Below are positions 53,708-61,608 of a stretch of DNA of 64,000 nt, piece after piece. Below the pieces are notes generated by a model. The model was given only the letters and a program-made list of their open reading frames with translations, had not been told where the DNA came from and ran no database searches. The translations under genes and the position numbers were made by a program. This stretch comes from Pseudopedobacter sp965218985. Lineage in GTDB: Bacteria > Bacteroidota > Bacteroidia > Sphingobacteriales > Sphingobacteriaceae. Position 1 is the first letter of the stretch. Every line of letters begins with the position of its first letter. The DNA is taken from NCBI GenBank assembly GCA_965218985.1, contig CBDCMP010000006.1:372001-436000 (forward strand). The letters are read 5' to 3'.

Positions 53708-54934
53708 ATGATAGAAAAACATTTGTTATTATTTATAGGTCTTTTCCTGTTCAATAATTGTTCTGTAAACTTTGCGAACCGGGGAATTATAAATAACGAT
53801 TCTTTTATCGGAGTTTACGAGAAGGGGTATGTATTTGTCCGCAACTTTAAAAAAACAAATGAAACGGCCAAATCCATTTACTCCATAGCTCCTAAAAGTT
53901 TAATGGAGTTTGTTCAGAATACGCCCTATCCTAAAGAGGAATCTAAAATTCTAATCCGCTTAAATGTGTTTTTGAATTCAAAGCAATCGCATGTCAAAGG
54001 TTCTAGCGTGGCTAATGATCAATCTCAGCCGGAAAATACCGTCACTCCTAAAACTGGTGCATCAGCTGATAAAAAGCAGCAGAATAAGACGTATTTGATC
54101 CTTGCGATTTTTATCCTGCTGATTCTAAATCTTTACTTGATTTGGCTTATTTATCAAAACAGTAAAAGGATTGATAGGAGTAACCATGCCTTAATTATAC
54201 AAAATGATGAAATAAATACGCAGAAAGAGGAGCTTGAAAACTTAAATGAATTAAAAAACAGGTTCTTTTCTATTGTTTCCCATGATCTGAGAAGCCCGTT
54301 GGCATCATTGAATGGAATGTTGAAGTTATTTGAGGAGGCTAAATTTGGTGAAAATGAACTCAAGATATTTATGAATGAGCTGGAGCATAATTTTAAAAAC
54401 ACCTCTGGTTTATTGGAGAATCTTTTGATGTGGGGAAAAAGCCAGATGTATGGGCAAACCATGCAAATGAAAATGATTGATCTTTGTGCAATCGCTGATG
54501 AAAGCATCGGACTTCTTAAAATTCAAAATCAATCTAAAAATTTAAAAACCAACAATGAATTGGCGTCTTGCTTTGCTTATGCTGATGAGGAGAGCGTGAG
54601 GGTGGTCATGAGAAACTTATTGAGTAATGCTTCAAAATTCACTCCGGTAGGGGGGGAGGTCAGTATCAAATCCAAAAAAGACCGTGAAAATTTAGTGATT
54701 TCTGTAAACGATAGCGGAATTGGCATGTCGCCAGAACAGATAGCTGAAGTTTTTAGTCATCAGTTTTACAGCACTTTTGGCACCAATGAAGAAAAGGGGA
54801 GCGGACTTGGATTAATGCTTTCCGAAGAATTGATCAGAAAGAATAGGGGTAAATTTTGGGTGGAGAGTGAGAAAGGAAAAGGAAGTTCTTTTTATTTCAC
54901 CTTACCTTTGGTGAAATCATCCGACCATTGCTGA
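53708..54934 (+). CDS. Sensor histidine kinase
   Basis: A 408-residue membrane kinase. A hydrophobic N-terminus with a possible lipobox (LFLFNNC) is followed by about 110 residues with no known sensor fold, one membrane helix (TYLILAIFILLILNLYLIWLI), a coiled-coil and the kinase core: H box FSIVSHDLRSPLASLNG, N box MRNLLSNASKFTP, G boxes NDSGIGMS and GSGLGLML. Most similar kinases in this family carry TPR repeats before the helix; none are seen. The ATG at 53708 is preferred to TTG at 53696. Its stop overlaps prmC by seven bases. Confidence 0.92.
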   Translation: MIEKHLLLFIGLFLFNNCSVNFANRGIINNDSFIGVYEKGYVFVRNFKKTNETAKSIYSIAPKSLMEFVQNTPYPKEESKILIRLNVFLNSKQSHVKGSSVANDQSQPENTVTPKTGASADKKQQNKTYLILAIFILLILNLYLIWLIYQNSKRIDRSNHALIIQNDEINTQKEELENLNELKNRFFSIVSHDLRSPLASLNGMLKLFEEAKFGENELKIFMNELEHNFKNTSGLLENLLMWGKSQMYGQTMQMKMIDLCAIADESIGLLKIQNQSKNLKTNNELASCFAYADEESVRVVMRNLLSNASKFTPVGGEVSIKSKKDRENLVISVNDSGIGMSPEQIAEVFSHQFYSTFGTNEEKGSGLGLMLSEELIRKNRGKFWVESEKGKGSSFYFTLPLVKSSDHC

Positions 54935-55761
54935 AATTAAGAAAAGAATTCAACAAAGCGCTTTCTCACCTATACCAGGAGAATGAATTACCTATCCTGT
55001 TCAGGATGCTGTCAGAATCCATGATGGGATCAGCTCTTGCTTCTTCAAATCTTCAGGAAATCCCTGAGGCTCAGTTGCTGCAATTCAGAGCTGCCATACA
55101 AAAACTTCAGAATCATGAACCAGTTCAATATATCATTGGAGAAGCACACTTTTATGGTCTGATTTTTAAAGTTGATAGCAATGTATTGATTCCCAGACCA
55201 GAGACAGAGGAATTGGTTCATCTGATCATTAAAAACCATCAAAATAAACCCATGAAGATTTTAGACATTGGAACGGGTAGCGGTTGTATACCAGTGAGCT
55301 TAAAAAAGCATTTGCCACTGGCAGTGCTATCTGCATTGGATATCAGTGGGGGTGCTTTGGAAGTGGCGAAAGCGAATGCCGGAATTAATGAGGTGGATGT
55401 GACTTTTTTTCAGGATGATGCTTTGAATCTTGATACGGATAAACATCAGCTTTACGACGTCATTGTCTCCAATCCGCCTTATGTTGCTTTAAGTGGCAAG
55501 GCGCAGATGGGGGAAAATGTGATCAATCATGAACCTCACCTGGCACTTTTTGTCCCCGATGAGCACCCTTTGCTCTTTTATGATAAAATCTCTGATTTCG
55601 CTTTAACAAATCTGAAAAAAACAGGAAGTCTATATTTGGAGATCAATCAAACTTTGGGAGAAGACACTGCCTCCTTGCTGGAGAATAAGGGATTCAGAGC
55701 AGAGATCATTAAAGATATCAACAATAACGAGCGCATCATCTCAGCTCAGTTTCTTGGGTGA
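54928..55761 (+). CDS. prmC: Release factor glutamine methyltransferase
   Basis: PrmC methylates the GGQ glutamine of peptide-chain release factors. The 277-residue protein has the SAM-binding motif LDIGTGSGCIPVSL and the catalytic NPPY in VSNPPYVAL, plus IPRPETEELVH. Start is TTG inside the end of the kinase gene. Its 3' end overlaps the convergent xerD gene by 16 bases. Confidence 0.96.
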   Translation: MLKLRKEFNKALSHLYQENELPILFRMLSESMMGSALASSNLQEIPEAQLLQFRAAIQKLQNHEPVQYIIGEAHFYGLIFKVDSNVLIPRPETEELVHLIIKNHQNKPMKILDIGTGSGCIPVSLKKHLPLAVLSALDISGGALEVAKANAGINEVDVTFFQDDALNLDTDKHQLYDVIVSNPPYVALSGKAQMGENVINHEPHLALFVPDEHPLLFYDKISDFALTNLKKTGSLYLEINQTLGEDTASLLENKGFRAEIIKDINNNERIISAQFLG

Positions 55762-56645
55762 AACTGCTGAATGGTCTGCTTTAGAAAATCCCGGTCGAGG
55801 TGTGTGTAAATTTCGGTGGTGGTGATACTTTCGTGTCCCAGCATCTCCTGTACAGCTCTCAAATCTGCCCCGCCTTCAATCAGATGAGTGGCGAAAGAAT
55901 GCCGGAAAGTATGGGGACTGATATTCTTCTTAAGCCCGATTTTTTTGGCAAGATCTTTTATCAGCATGAAAACCATGATCCTGCTTAATTTACTTCCCCT
56001 GCGGTTTAAGAAAATAAAATCCTCGTTCCCTTTTTCAACCTCGATATGATTTCGGATGGTGCTCAAATAAATACCGACATGTTTTATAGCAGCACTTCCC
56101 AGGGGCACCAATCGTTCTTTATTCCCTTTGCCGGTTATTTTCATGAACTCCACTTCCGGAAAGTAGTTGGAGATCTTTAAATCTGTCAATTCACTCACCC
56201 TTAATCCCGAACCGTATAAAACCTCCAGCATGGCTTTATTCCTCACCTGCTCTGGTTTGCTTAGATCCAGGGCATTGATGAGTGATTCCACTTCATGGAT
56301 CGTAAGCACATCAGGTAATTTTCTTCGGGTCTTTGGGGTTTCTATCAATGCTGAGGGATCACTTTTCATTAAATCCTCTAAAACCAGGAATTTATAAAAA
56401 GCTTTAATTCCGCTGATCAACCTTGCCTGGCTGGTGGCCAGCATGCCCAATCCGTTCACCCATTCAATCAGATCCTTTAGATCCTGTGCTTTTACATTCA
56501 AAGGATCCACTTTTCTATCATTGGCTTCCAAAAACTGGGTTATTTTATCGATATCCCTGAGATAGGCGGCAATGGAGTTGGCGGATAGTGAACGTTCTAA
56601 TTTCAAATAGTTTTTAAATCCTTTTTTTGCTGATGCCCAATCCAC
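55746..56645 (-). CDS. xerD: Site-specific tyrosine recombinase XerD
   Basis: A 299-residue tyrosine recombinase. Core-binding domain (FKNYLKLERSLSANSIAAYL) and catalytic domain with the Arg in YGSGLRVSELTDL, HTFRHSFATHL (HxxR) and the Tyr nucleophile in TTTEIYTHLD. Standard XerD length is obtained with a GTG start (VDWASAKK); the ATG at 56693 gives 315 residues and overlaps the divergent aroQ start. Acts in chromosome dimer resolution, so it is a housekeeping gene rather than an integrase. Confidence 0.93.
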   Translation of the reverse strand: MDWASAKKGFKNYLKLERSLSANSIAAYLRDIDKITQFLEANDRKVDPLNVKAQDLKDLIEWVNGLGMLATSQARLISGIKAFYKFLVLEDLMKSDPSALIETPKTRRKLPDVLTIHEVESLINALDLSKPEQVRNKAMLEVLYGSGLRVSELTDLKISNYFPEVEFMKITGKGNKERLVPLGSAAIKHVGIYLSTIRNHIEVEKGNEDFIFLNRRGSKLSRIMVFMLIKDLAKKIGLKKNISPHTFRHSFATHLIEGGADLRAVQEMLGHESITTTEIYTHLDRDFLKQTIQQFHPRN

Positions 56646-56681
56646 TTTATCTTTTGAAATTTTAAGGTTATGTTTGAGTGC

Positions 56682-57098
56682 ATGAAGATACAAATAATCA
56701 ACGGTCCGAATCTCAATTTACTTGGAAAACGTGAGCCAGGCATTTATGGGAGTGAAGGTTTCGAAACATTTTTTGAAGAGCTGAAAGCTAAATATAAGGA
56801 TGTGGAACTTTATTATCATCAAAGTAACGTGGAGGGGGAGATCATCAATAAACTTCATGAGGTGGGTTTCAGTTTTGACGGAATCCTGTTGAATGCCGGT
56901 GCTTATACCCATACTTCTGTGGCTATCGCTGATGCGATTGCAGCTATTAAAACAGCTGTGGTGGAAGTTCATATCTCCAACGTGCATGCCCGGGAGGAAT
57001 TTCGGCACCAGAGCATGTTGGCTAAAAACTGCAAGGGTGTTTTAACAGGTTTTGGACTGAAATCTTATGAGTTGGCACTGCTGAGCTTCTTGATTTGA
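56682..57098 (+). CDS. aroQ: 3-dehydroquinate dehydratase, type II
   Basis: A 138-residue type II dehydroquinase of the shikimate pathway. NGPNLNLLGKREPGIYG holds the catalytic Arg/Tyr, SNVEGEIINKLHE, NAGAYTHTSVAI and EVHISNVHAREEFRHQS complete the active site. The ATG before KIQIINGPN is chosen. It is divergent from xerD; starts are about 36 bases apart, so the two share a promoter region. Confidence 0.97.
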   Translation: MKIQIINGPNLNLLGKREPGIYGSEGFETFFEELKAKYKDVELYYHQSNVEGEIINKLHEVGFSFDGILLNAGAYTHTSVAIADAIAAIKTAVVEVHISNVHAREEFRHQSMLAKNCKGVLTGFGLKSYELALLSFLI

Positions 57099-57183
57099 TT
57101 TTCAATGATGCTATTGACCTGGTAGCTTAAGGTGATTTTCACAGGTTATTGAATATCTGCAACTGGATACAATTTATTGTCAA

Positions 57184-57444
57184 ATGTTCCCACTTCAATT
57201 CAAGCAGCGATCGAGGCTAAAGTGGACAATTTATAATTTTACAAAAGCAGACCATGGTATGGATGGTCTGCTTTTAGCTGATCAATCATCAACTATTCTT
57301 AATATAAACGAAGAATATATTAAGCGAATAAACAAAGTCTTGAAATATATTGACGATAATTTAAACAGTGATTTATCATTGGAAAAATTATCAATCATTG
57401 CATATTATTCACCATTTCACTTGCATAAACTTTTTAAAGCATAA
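57184..57444 (+). pseudogene. Truncated AraC-family regulator fragment
   Basis: The last third of this frame, from about 57298, reads INKVLKYIDDNLNSDLSLEKLS then AYYSPFHLHKLFKA, the first helix-turn-helix of an AraC-type regulator. It stops at 57444, where a tandem repeat begins; the second helix-turn-helix and all else are missing. The upstream part (LLLADQSST) matches nothing known. Non-functional remnant. Confidence 0.75.
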
Positions 57445-57510
57445 ATGTCCCAAGCCAAATGTCCCAAGCCAAATGTCCCAGCAGGGTCAGGGTCTCGCAG
57501 AGGACCCTGC
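57443..57510 (+). repeat. Tandem 14-bp repeat and GC-rich hairpin
   Basis: AAATGTCCCAAGCC occurs at 57443-57456 and 57457-57470, followed by a partial copy (57471-57480). Directly after is a hairpin GCAGGGTC (57481-57488) / GACCCTGC (57503-57510). The first repeat replaces the end of the AraC fragment. The unit looks like an insertion or REP-type footprint. Confidence 0.7.
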
Positions 57511-58094
57511 GTCTTTAAAGGTTAGCCCTAAATCCGTAGAGCTGAACCGGTGGTCACCATGCTTCGCTGCTGAGGTTCGGCCCCTTTAGTGGGAAAATTG
57601 CCTAAATATGGTTATTAAATCGTATTTCCACAGCATAAATGCGTATTTCTCCTTTCTTAGTTCAAAGTGAATATTGATAGCTTTGCTTAACCACCGATTG
57701 AAAAGGGTACGATCGTTTACCTCGTGACCCGAGTTTGGTTTAAAAAACGTGATGCTGAATAAACAATATGAAAACATAATCCGGTTAAAACAGGAAGTTG
57801 GAGGAATACCTAAGCTTCCCCCCCTCTCCGGAGGGTGAGCGCAATGTCATTAAGTCAAGGATTTCGTCGTTTCGAATGATCGGGAAAGGTAAGTTCATCG
57901 AAGATAAATCTCGCAAACAGGTGAGAAACCCTAAAAGCAGAACTTAGCTAAGGAGACCTCGTTCCTCCATGTGACGTGAAAAGTCTCTTCGCTTGATGAC
58001 ATTGGGAATGAGCGGTTTTTTGATGATGTAAAACACGGACGGGGGGCTATATGGTATAGGTGTTTAGCATCAAACTCAGTGATAAGAATTTTTT
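57511..58094. other. Gene-free region with repeat-like debris
   Basis: About 580 bases between the tandem repeat and MITE copy C. GC content is higher than usual around 57520-57590. The part 57845-58015 contains ATTAAGTCAAG and a later GACGTGAAAAGTCTC stretch, resembling the repeat remnant near 27475-27575. A 63-codon minus-strand frame at 57586-57777 has no support as a gene. Confidence 0.4.
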
Positions 58095-58197
58095 ACTAGT
58101 TTAATGTTAATCATAAAACGATGAAAAATCATCTTTTTAAATTACTTATTACCAATGACATAAGTATTTTGACTTTCTACTTTTAACTTAACATTAG
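58095..58197 (-). repeat. MITE-like element, copy C
   Basis: ACTAGTTTAATGTTAA at the left and TTAACTTAACATTAG at the right (imperfect inverted ends), with interior ATAAAACGATGAAAAATCAT matching copies A and B at all but one base. Its right end is one base before the ATG of the receiver gene at 58199. Confidence 0.78.
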
Positions 58198-58198
58198 C

Positions 58199-58567
58199 AT
58201 GTTGAAAAGCATATTGATTCTTGATGATGACCAGGGGGTGCTGGAAATGTTGACAGAACTGCTGACAGGAGAAGGATACATCGTGAATGGCTATGCATAC
58301 ACTCCTGATATTTTTCAGCTCATCAACCAGTATGAACCGGATATGATCATCGTGGATTATCTCATGAACGGAATCAATGGAGGCGAGATCTGTGCTCAGG
58401 TGAAAAAGAATGAATCTACAGCTGGCATCCCTGTGTTCCTGATCTCCGGCTACGAGAAAGTAGTCAGATCTTTGGGAGATTATCGCAGCGATTTCTTCTT
58501 TCCTAAACCTTTAAACATCCCTATGCTGTTGAAACAGCTAAAATTAACATCCTGCCCCTATGTTTAA
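58199..58567 (+). CDS. Stand-alone receiver-domain response regulator
   Basis: A 122-residue CheY-like protein: acidic cluster DDD at 9-11, phospho-acceptor D53 (IIVDYLMNG), switch Ser in FLISGYEK and K103 in FPKPL. No output domain. It overlaps the next histidine kinase gene by eight bases, so the two form a two-component or phosphorelay pair. The gene starts one base after a MITE-like element that must therefore form its leader. Confidence 0.93.
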   Translation: MLKSILILDDDQGVLEMLTELLTGEGYIVNGYAYTPDIFQLINQYEPDMIIVDYLMNGINGGEICAQVKKNESTAGIPVFLISGYEKVVRSLGDYRSDFFFPKPLNIPMLLKQLKLTSCPYV

Positions 58568-59978
58568 AAATACCCTCTGGAATTACAACAGAATAGAGAG
58601 ACGTTCCACCTGGACGAAATTTCTGCTGCCACTGCTCCTTACCCTGATCGCTGTATTCATTAAGCTGGAGTTTTATGAGGAGAACATTCAGAAAGTGCCC
58701 TATATGTTATTCATTGGGATCATTCTCATCAGTGCATCCTATGGTGGCAGCCGCTCAGCACTGTATGCCACCATCATCACCACAGTGGCTATGTTGCTGA
58801 TCCTGGTCACCCCTCCCTATATCAATCTGGACAGTATACAGGTGAACATGTTGCAGGCGAGTGTTTTTGTTGCAGAAGCAATGATGATCACTGGTCTCAT
58901 TCATTACGTTCAACGCACACAGCGGAGATTCAGACTCAGAGAGCGGAAGTTCAGGGGATTGGTGGAGAAGACAGAAGAAGGTTTTTTCATGATGAATGAA
59001 GATGGAATGATCACCTATTTTACGCCCTCCGTTAATAAATTATTGGGATACCAGGAGGAGGATTTAAGAAAAAGAGAATTTTATAGCCTGGTTCATCAGC
59101 ATGATGTGGAGGAGTTTAAGCTGGGGATATATAAATTGACGGCGAACAGATGTGAATTGAAGAATTGGCAGTGCCGCTTGCTGACAAAAAGCGCTGATTA
59201 CATCTGGGTGGAGATGAACATTTCCAACCTGCTGAAAGATCCCAGTATCAGGGCTTTGGTCATCCATTTTAACAACATCACGGAGAAGGTTCAAAAAGAT
59301 AAACAAAAGGATGATTTCATACACATGGCCACACATGAATTGAAATCGCCGGTAACGGTGCTCAAAGGTTACCTTCAGCTATTGGCCCATCATTTCCATA
59401 AATCAGATCAACATGCGGACCAGCTGCGTATGCTGGAGAAGATGGATTTCCAGCTGGATAAGCTCCTGACCCTGATCTCAGACATGCTGGACTCTTCCAG
59501 GATCAATTCCGGTGAGCTGAATCATCATTTCGCCTCCTACAACCTCAATGATTGCATCACGCTATGTGTGGATGCCGTGAAAGCCAGTAATCCCGATTGT
59601 CAGATCAGTTATGACCTGGTAAAGCCGGATCCGATACTGGAGGGAGACAAAGAAAGGATCAGCCAGGTACTGACTAATTTTATCACCAACGCCATCAAAT
59701 ACTCACCCGAAGATAAAAACATCCGCATCACTTCCGAAAGGATAGACGGGTATATAAAAGTTAAAGTGAAAGATAAGGGTATCGGCATTGCAAGAGAGAA
59801 GCAGCCATATATTTTTGATAAATTTTACAGGGTGGACACTTTACCTATAGGAGTTTTTGATGGATTGGGACTGGGCTTGTTCATTTGTTCAGAGATCATC
59901 AAAAAACATGGTGGCAACATAGGCGTGAACAGTGTGGAGGGCGATGGTTCTGAATTTTGGTTCTGTTTGCCATGCTAA
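58560..59978 (+). CDS. Membrane PAS-domain sensor histidine kinase
   Basis: A 472-residue kinase. About four membrane helices lie within residues 20-120 in a KdpD-like (DUF4118-type) arrangement, e.g. YMLFIGIILISASYGG. A PAS domain follows (about 138-255; EEGFFMMNEDGMITYFTPS), then the kinase core: H box MATHELKSPVTVLKGYL, N box LTNFITNAIKYSP, G boxes KDKGIGIAREKQ and GLGLGLFI. All catalytic residues are present. Its cognate receiver is encoded directly upstream with overlap. Signal unknown. Confidence 0.94.
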   Translation: MFKNTLWNYNRIERRSTWTKFLLPLLLTLIAVFIKLEFYEENIQKVPYMLFIGIILISASYGGSRSALYATIITTVAMLLILVTPPYINLDSIQVNMLQASVFVAEAMMITGLIHYVQRTQRRFRLRERKFRGLVEKTEEGFFMMNEDGMITYFTPSVNKLLGYQEEDLRKREFYSLVHQHDVEEFKLGIYKLTANRCELKNWQCRLLTKSADYIWVEMNISNLLKDPSIRALVIHFNNITEKVQKDKQKDDFIHMATHELKSPVTVLKGYLQLLAHHFHKSDQHADQLRMLEKMDFQLDKLLTLISDMLDSSRINSGELNHHFASYNLNDCITLCVDAVKASNPDCQISYDLVKPDPILEGDKERISQVLTNFITNAIKYSPEDKNIRITSERIDGYIKVKVKDKGIGIAREKQPYIFDKFYRVDTLPIGVFDGLGLGLFICSEIIKKHGGNIGVNSVEGDGSEFWFCLPC

Positions 59979-60465
59979 AAAAACCTCTCAGTATGGCCCA
60001 TCGTTTAAATCATGATAGGAAACAGGAATTTTAATGGATTTATCCATTTCCCTTATACCTGTTGGTTTTGTGATACGGACATTCAATTTATCATTACAGA
60101 TTTTTGGTCTGAGCCGAACTATGGCAATCCAGTCCATAGGGATTTGTTCCCTTAAAAAATCCGTATTTCCCGCTTGTTAAAACAGTGTTTTTCACTGCAT
60201 GAACTGCATGATGTTTGCTCTTATCAAAGAGATATTCATAAAATTAAATGTATTACCAATGCCATATTCAAACCTTCAGTCAAACCAGATTTTGAACGCT
60301 GAAAAGCAAGGGGCAAGAGGTATGGGTATTTTTATTGAAAAATGATGAAGGATTTACCTGATTCATATATGGAATATCATCCACCTATGGATACATCTCC
60401 TACACCCATTGCAGCTAACACTGCAATGGATAGGCGATGTTTCATCATACATCTAACCTTTCATT
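59979..60465. other. Intergenic region before the sugar cluster
   Basis: About 490 bases with no supported gene, RNA or repeat. A 60-codon frame at 60342-60524 overlaps the start of the epimerase gene and has no coding signal. The promoter of the downstream sugar operon is presumably here but no clear box was found. Confidence 0.4.
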
Positions 60466-61584
60466 ATGGAAAAACGAATATTGATAACTGGTGGTGCCGG
60501 GTTCATTGGCTCCCACCTCAGTGATGAATTAATTAATTTGGGGCACCAGGTCACCGTACTGGATAACCTGATCTCACAAGTACACGGCTCCCATCAATCC
60601 GTTCCCTCTTATCTCCATCCTGCTGTGAAATTAGTGGTGGGAGACGTGAGAGACGCGGGGATCCTTACGCGGTTGGTCAAAGATGCTGATGTGGTGTTTC
60701 ACCTTGCCGCCCGGGTGGGCGTGGGCCAAAGCATGTATGAGATTGAAGCGTATACGGATGTGAACAATAGAGGAACAGCCGTGCTGATGGAGGTGCTCTC
60801 CAAGTATCCGGTAAAAAAATTGATCACTGCCTCCAGCATGAGCATTTATGGAGAGGGGTTATATTATGGAGCGGATGGAACCCGCTACGATGAAGTCAGA
60901 AGAAGTCTTGGAGAGTTAAGAGCTTCCTTATGGGATCCAATTGATGCTTATCGTGAAGTGTTGAAACCAGCACCCACTACAGAAGATAAAGTTCCGGATC
61001 TTTCTTCAGTTTATGCACTTTCTAAATATGACCAGGAGCGATTGAGTCTGATTGCGGCTAAAGCTTACCATATTCCGGTAACGGCTTTAAGGTTCTTCAA
61101 TGTATACGGGACACGTCAGTCTCTGTCTAATCCCTATACCGGGGTGCTGGCTATTTTCGCCTCCAGGTATTTAAACGGGAAGCCTCCTATGATCTTTGAA
61201 GATGGTCTTCAGATGAGGGATTTCGTCCATGTGAGCGATGTGGTTCAGGCTTGTGTGTTGGCCATGGATAGAGAAGAGGCTAACGGCGAAGTATTCAATG
61301 TGGGAAGTGGCCAAAGTTATACCATTCTGGAGATCGCAAGGCAAATGGCGAGATATATGAAGGTCACAGCAATAGAACCTGTGTTGACCGGTAAATATCG
61401 CATGGGGGATATCAGGCATTGTTTCGCTGATATCACAAAAGCCCGAAGAATATTAGGTTTTGAACCAAAGATAAGCCTGGAGAAAGGATTGACTGAATTG
61501 AGCTCCTGGTTGATCACACAAGAGGCGGCGGATGGCGTGGAGCAGGCAACGGTGGAACTGGAGAGTCGTGGTCTTACAGTTTAA
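60466..61584 (+). CDS. NAD-dependent nucleotide-sugar epimerase/dehydratase (extended SDR)
   Basis: A 372-residue extended SDR enzyme. The Rossmann motif GGAGFIGSH starts at residue 9, VFHLAARVGVGQS is the family's NAD-site strand, catalytic residues are ASSMSIYG (Ser) and YALSK near 183-187, and RFFNVYGTRQSLSNPYTGV and FNVGSG are substrate-side motifs. Such enzymes interconvert UDP/dTDP/CDP sugars; the exact substrate is not set. Next comes the glycosidase-epimerase fusion gene (24-base gap). Confidence 0.93.
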   Translation: MEKRILITGGAGFIGSHLSDELINLGHQVTVLDNLISQVHGSHQSVPSYLHPAVKLVVGDVRDAGILTRLVKDADVVFHLAARVGVGQSMYEIEAYTDVNNRGTAVLMEVLSKYPVKKLITASSMSIYGEGLYYGADGTRYDEVRRSLGELRASLWDPIDAYREVLKPAPTTEDKVPDLSSVYALSKYDQERLSLIAAKAYHIPVTALRFFNVYGTRQSLSNPYTGVLAIFASRYLNGKPPMIFEDGLQMRDFVHVSDVVQACVLAMDREEANGEVFNVGSGQSYTILEIARQMARYMKVTAIEPVLTGKYRMGDIRHCFADITKARRILGFEPKISLEKGLTELSSWLITQEAADGVEQATVELESRGLTV

Positions 61585-61608
61585 TATTCATCTATTTAAT
61601 TCTTTTTT

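Noticed and set aside
57586..57777. 63-codon minus-strand frame
   Set aside because: No recognisable domain, no ribosome site, and lies in repeat debris.
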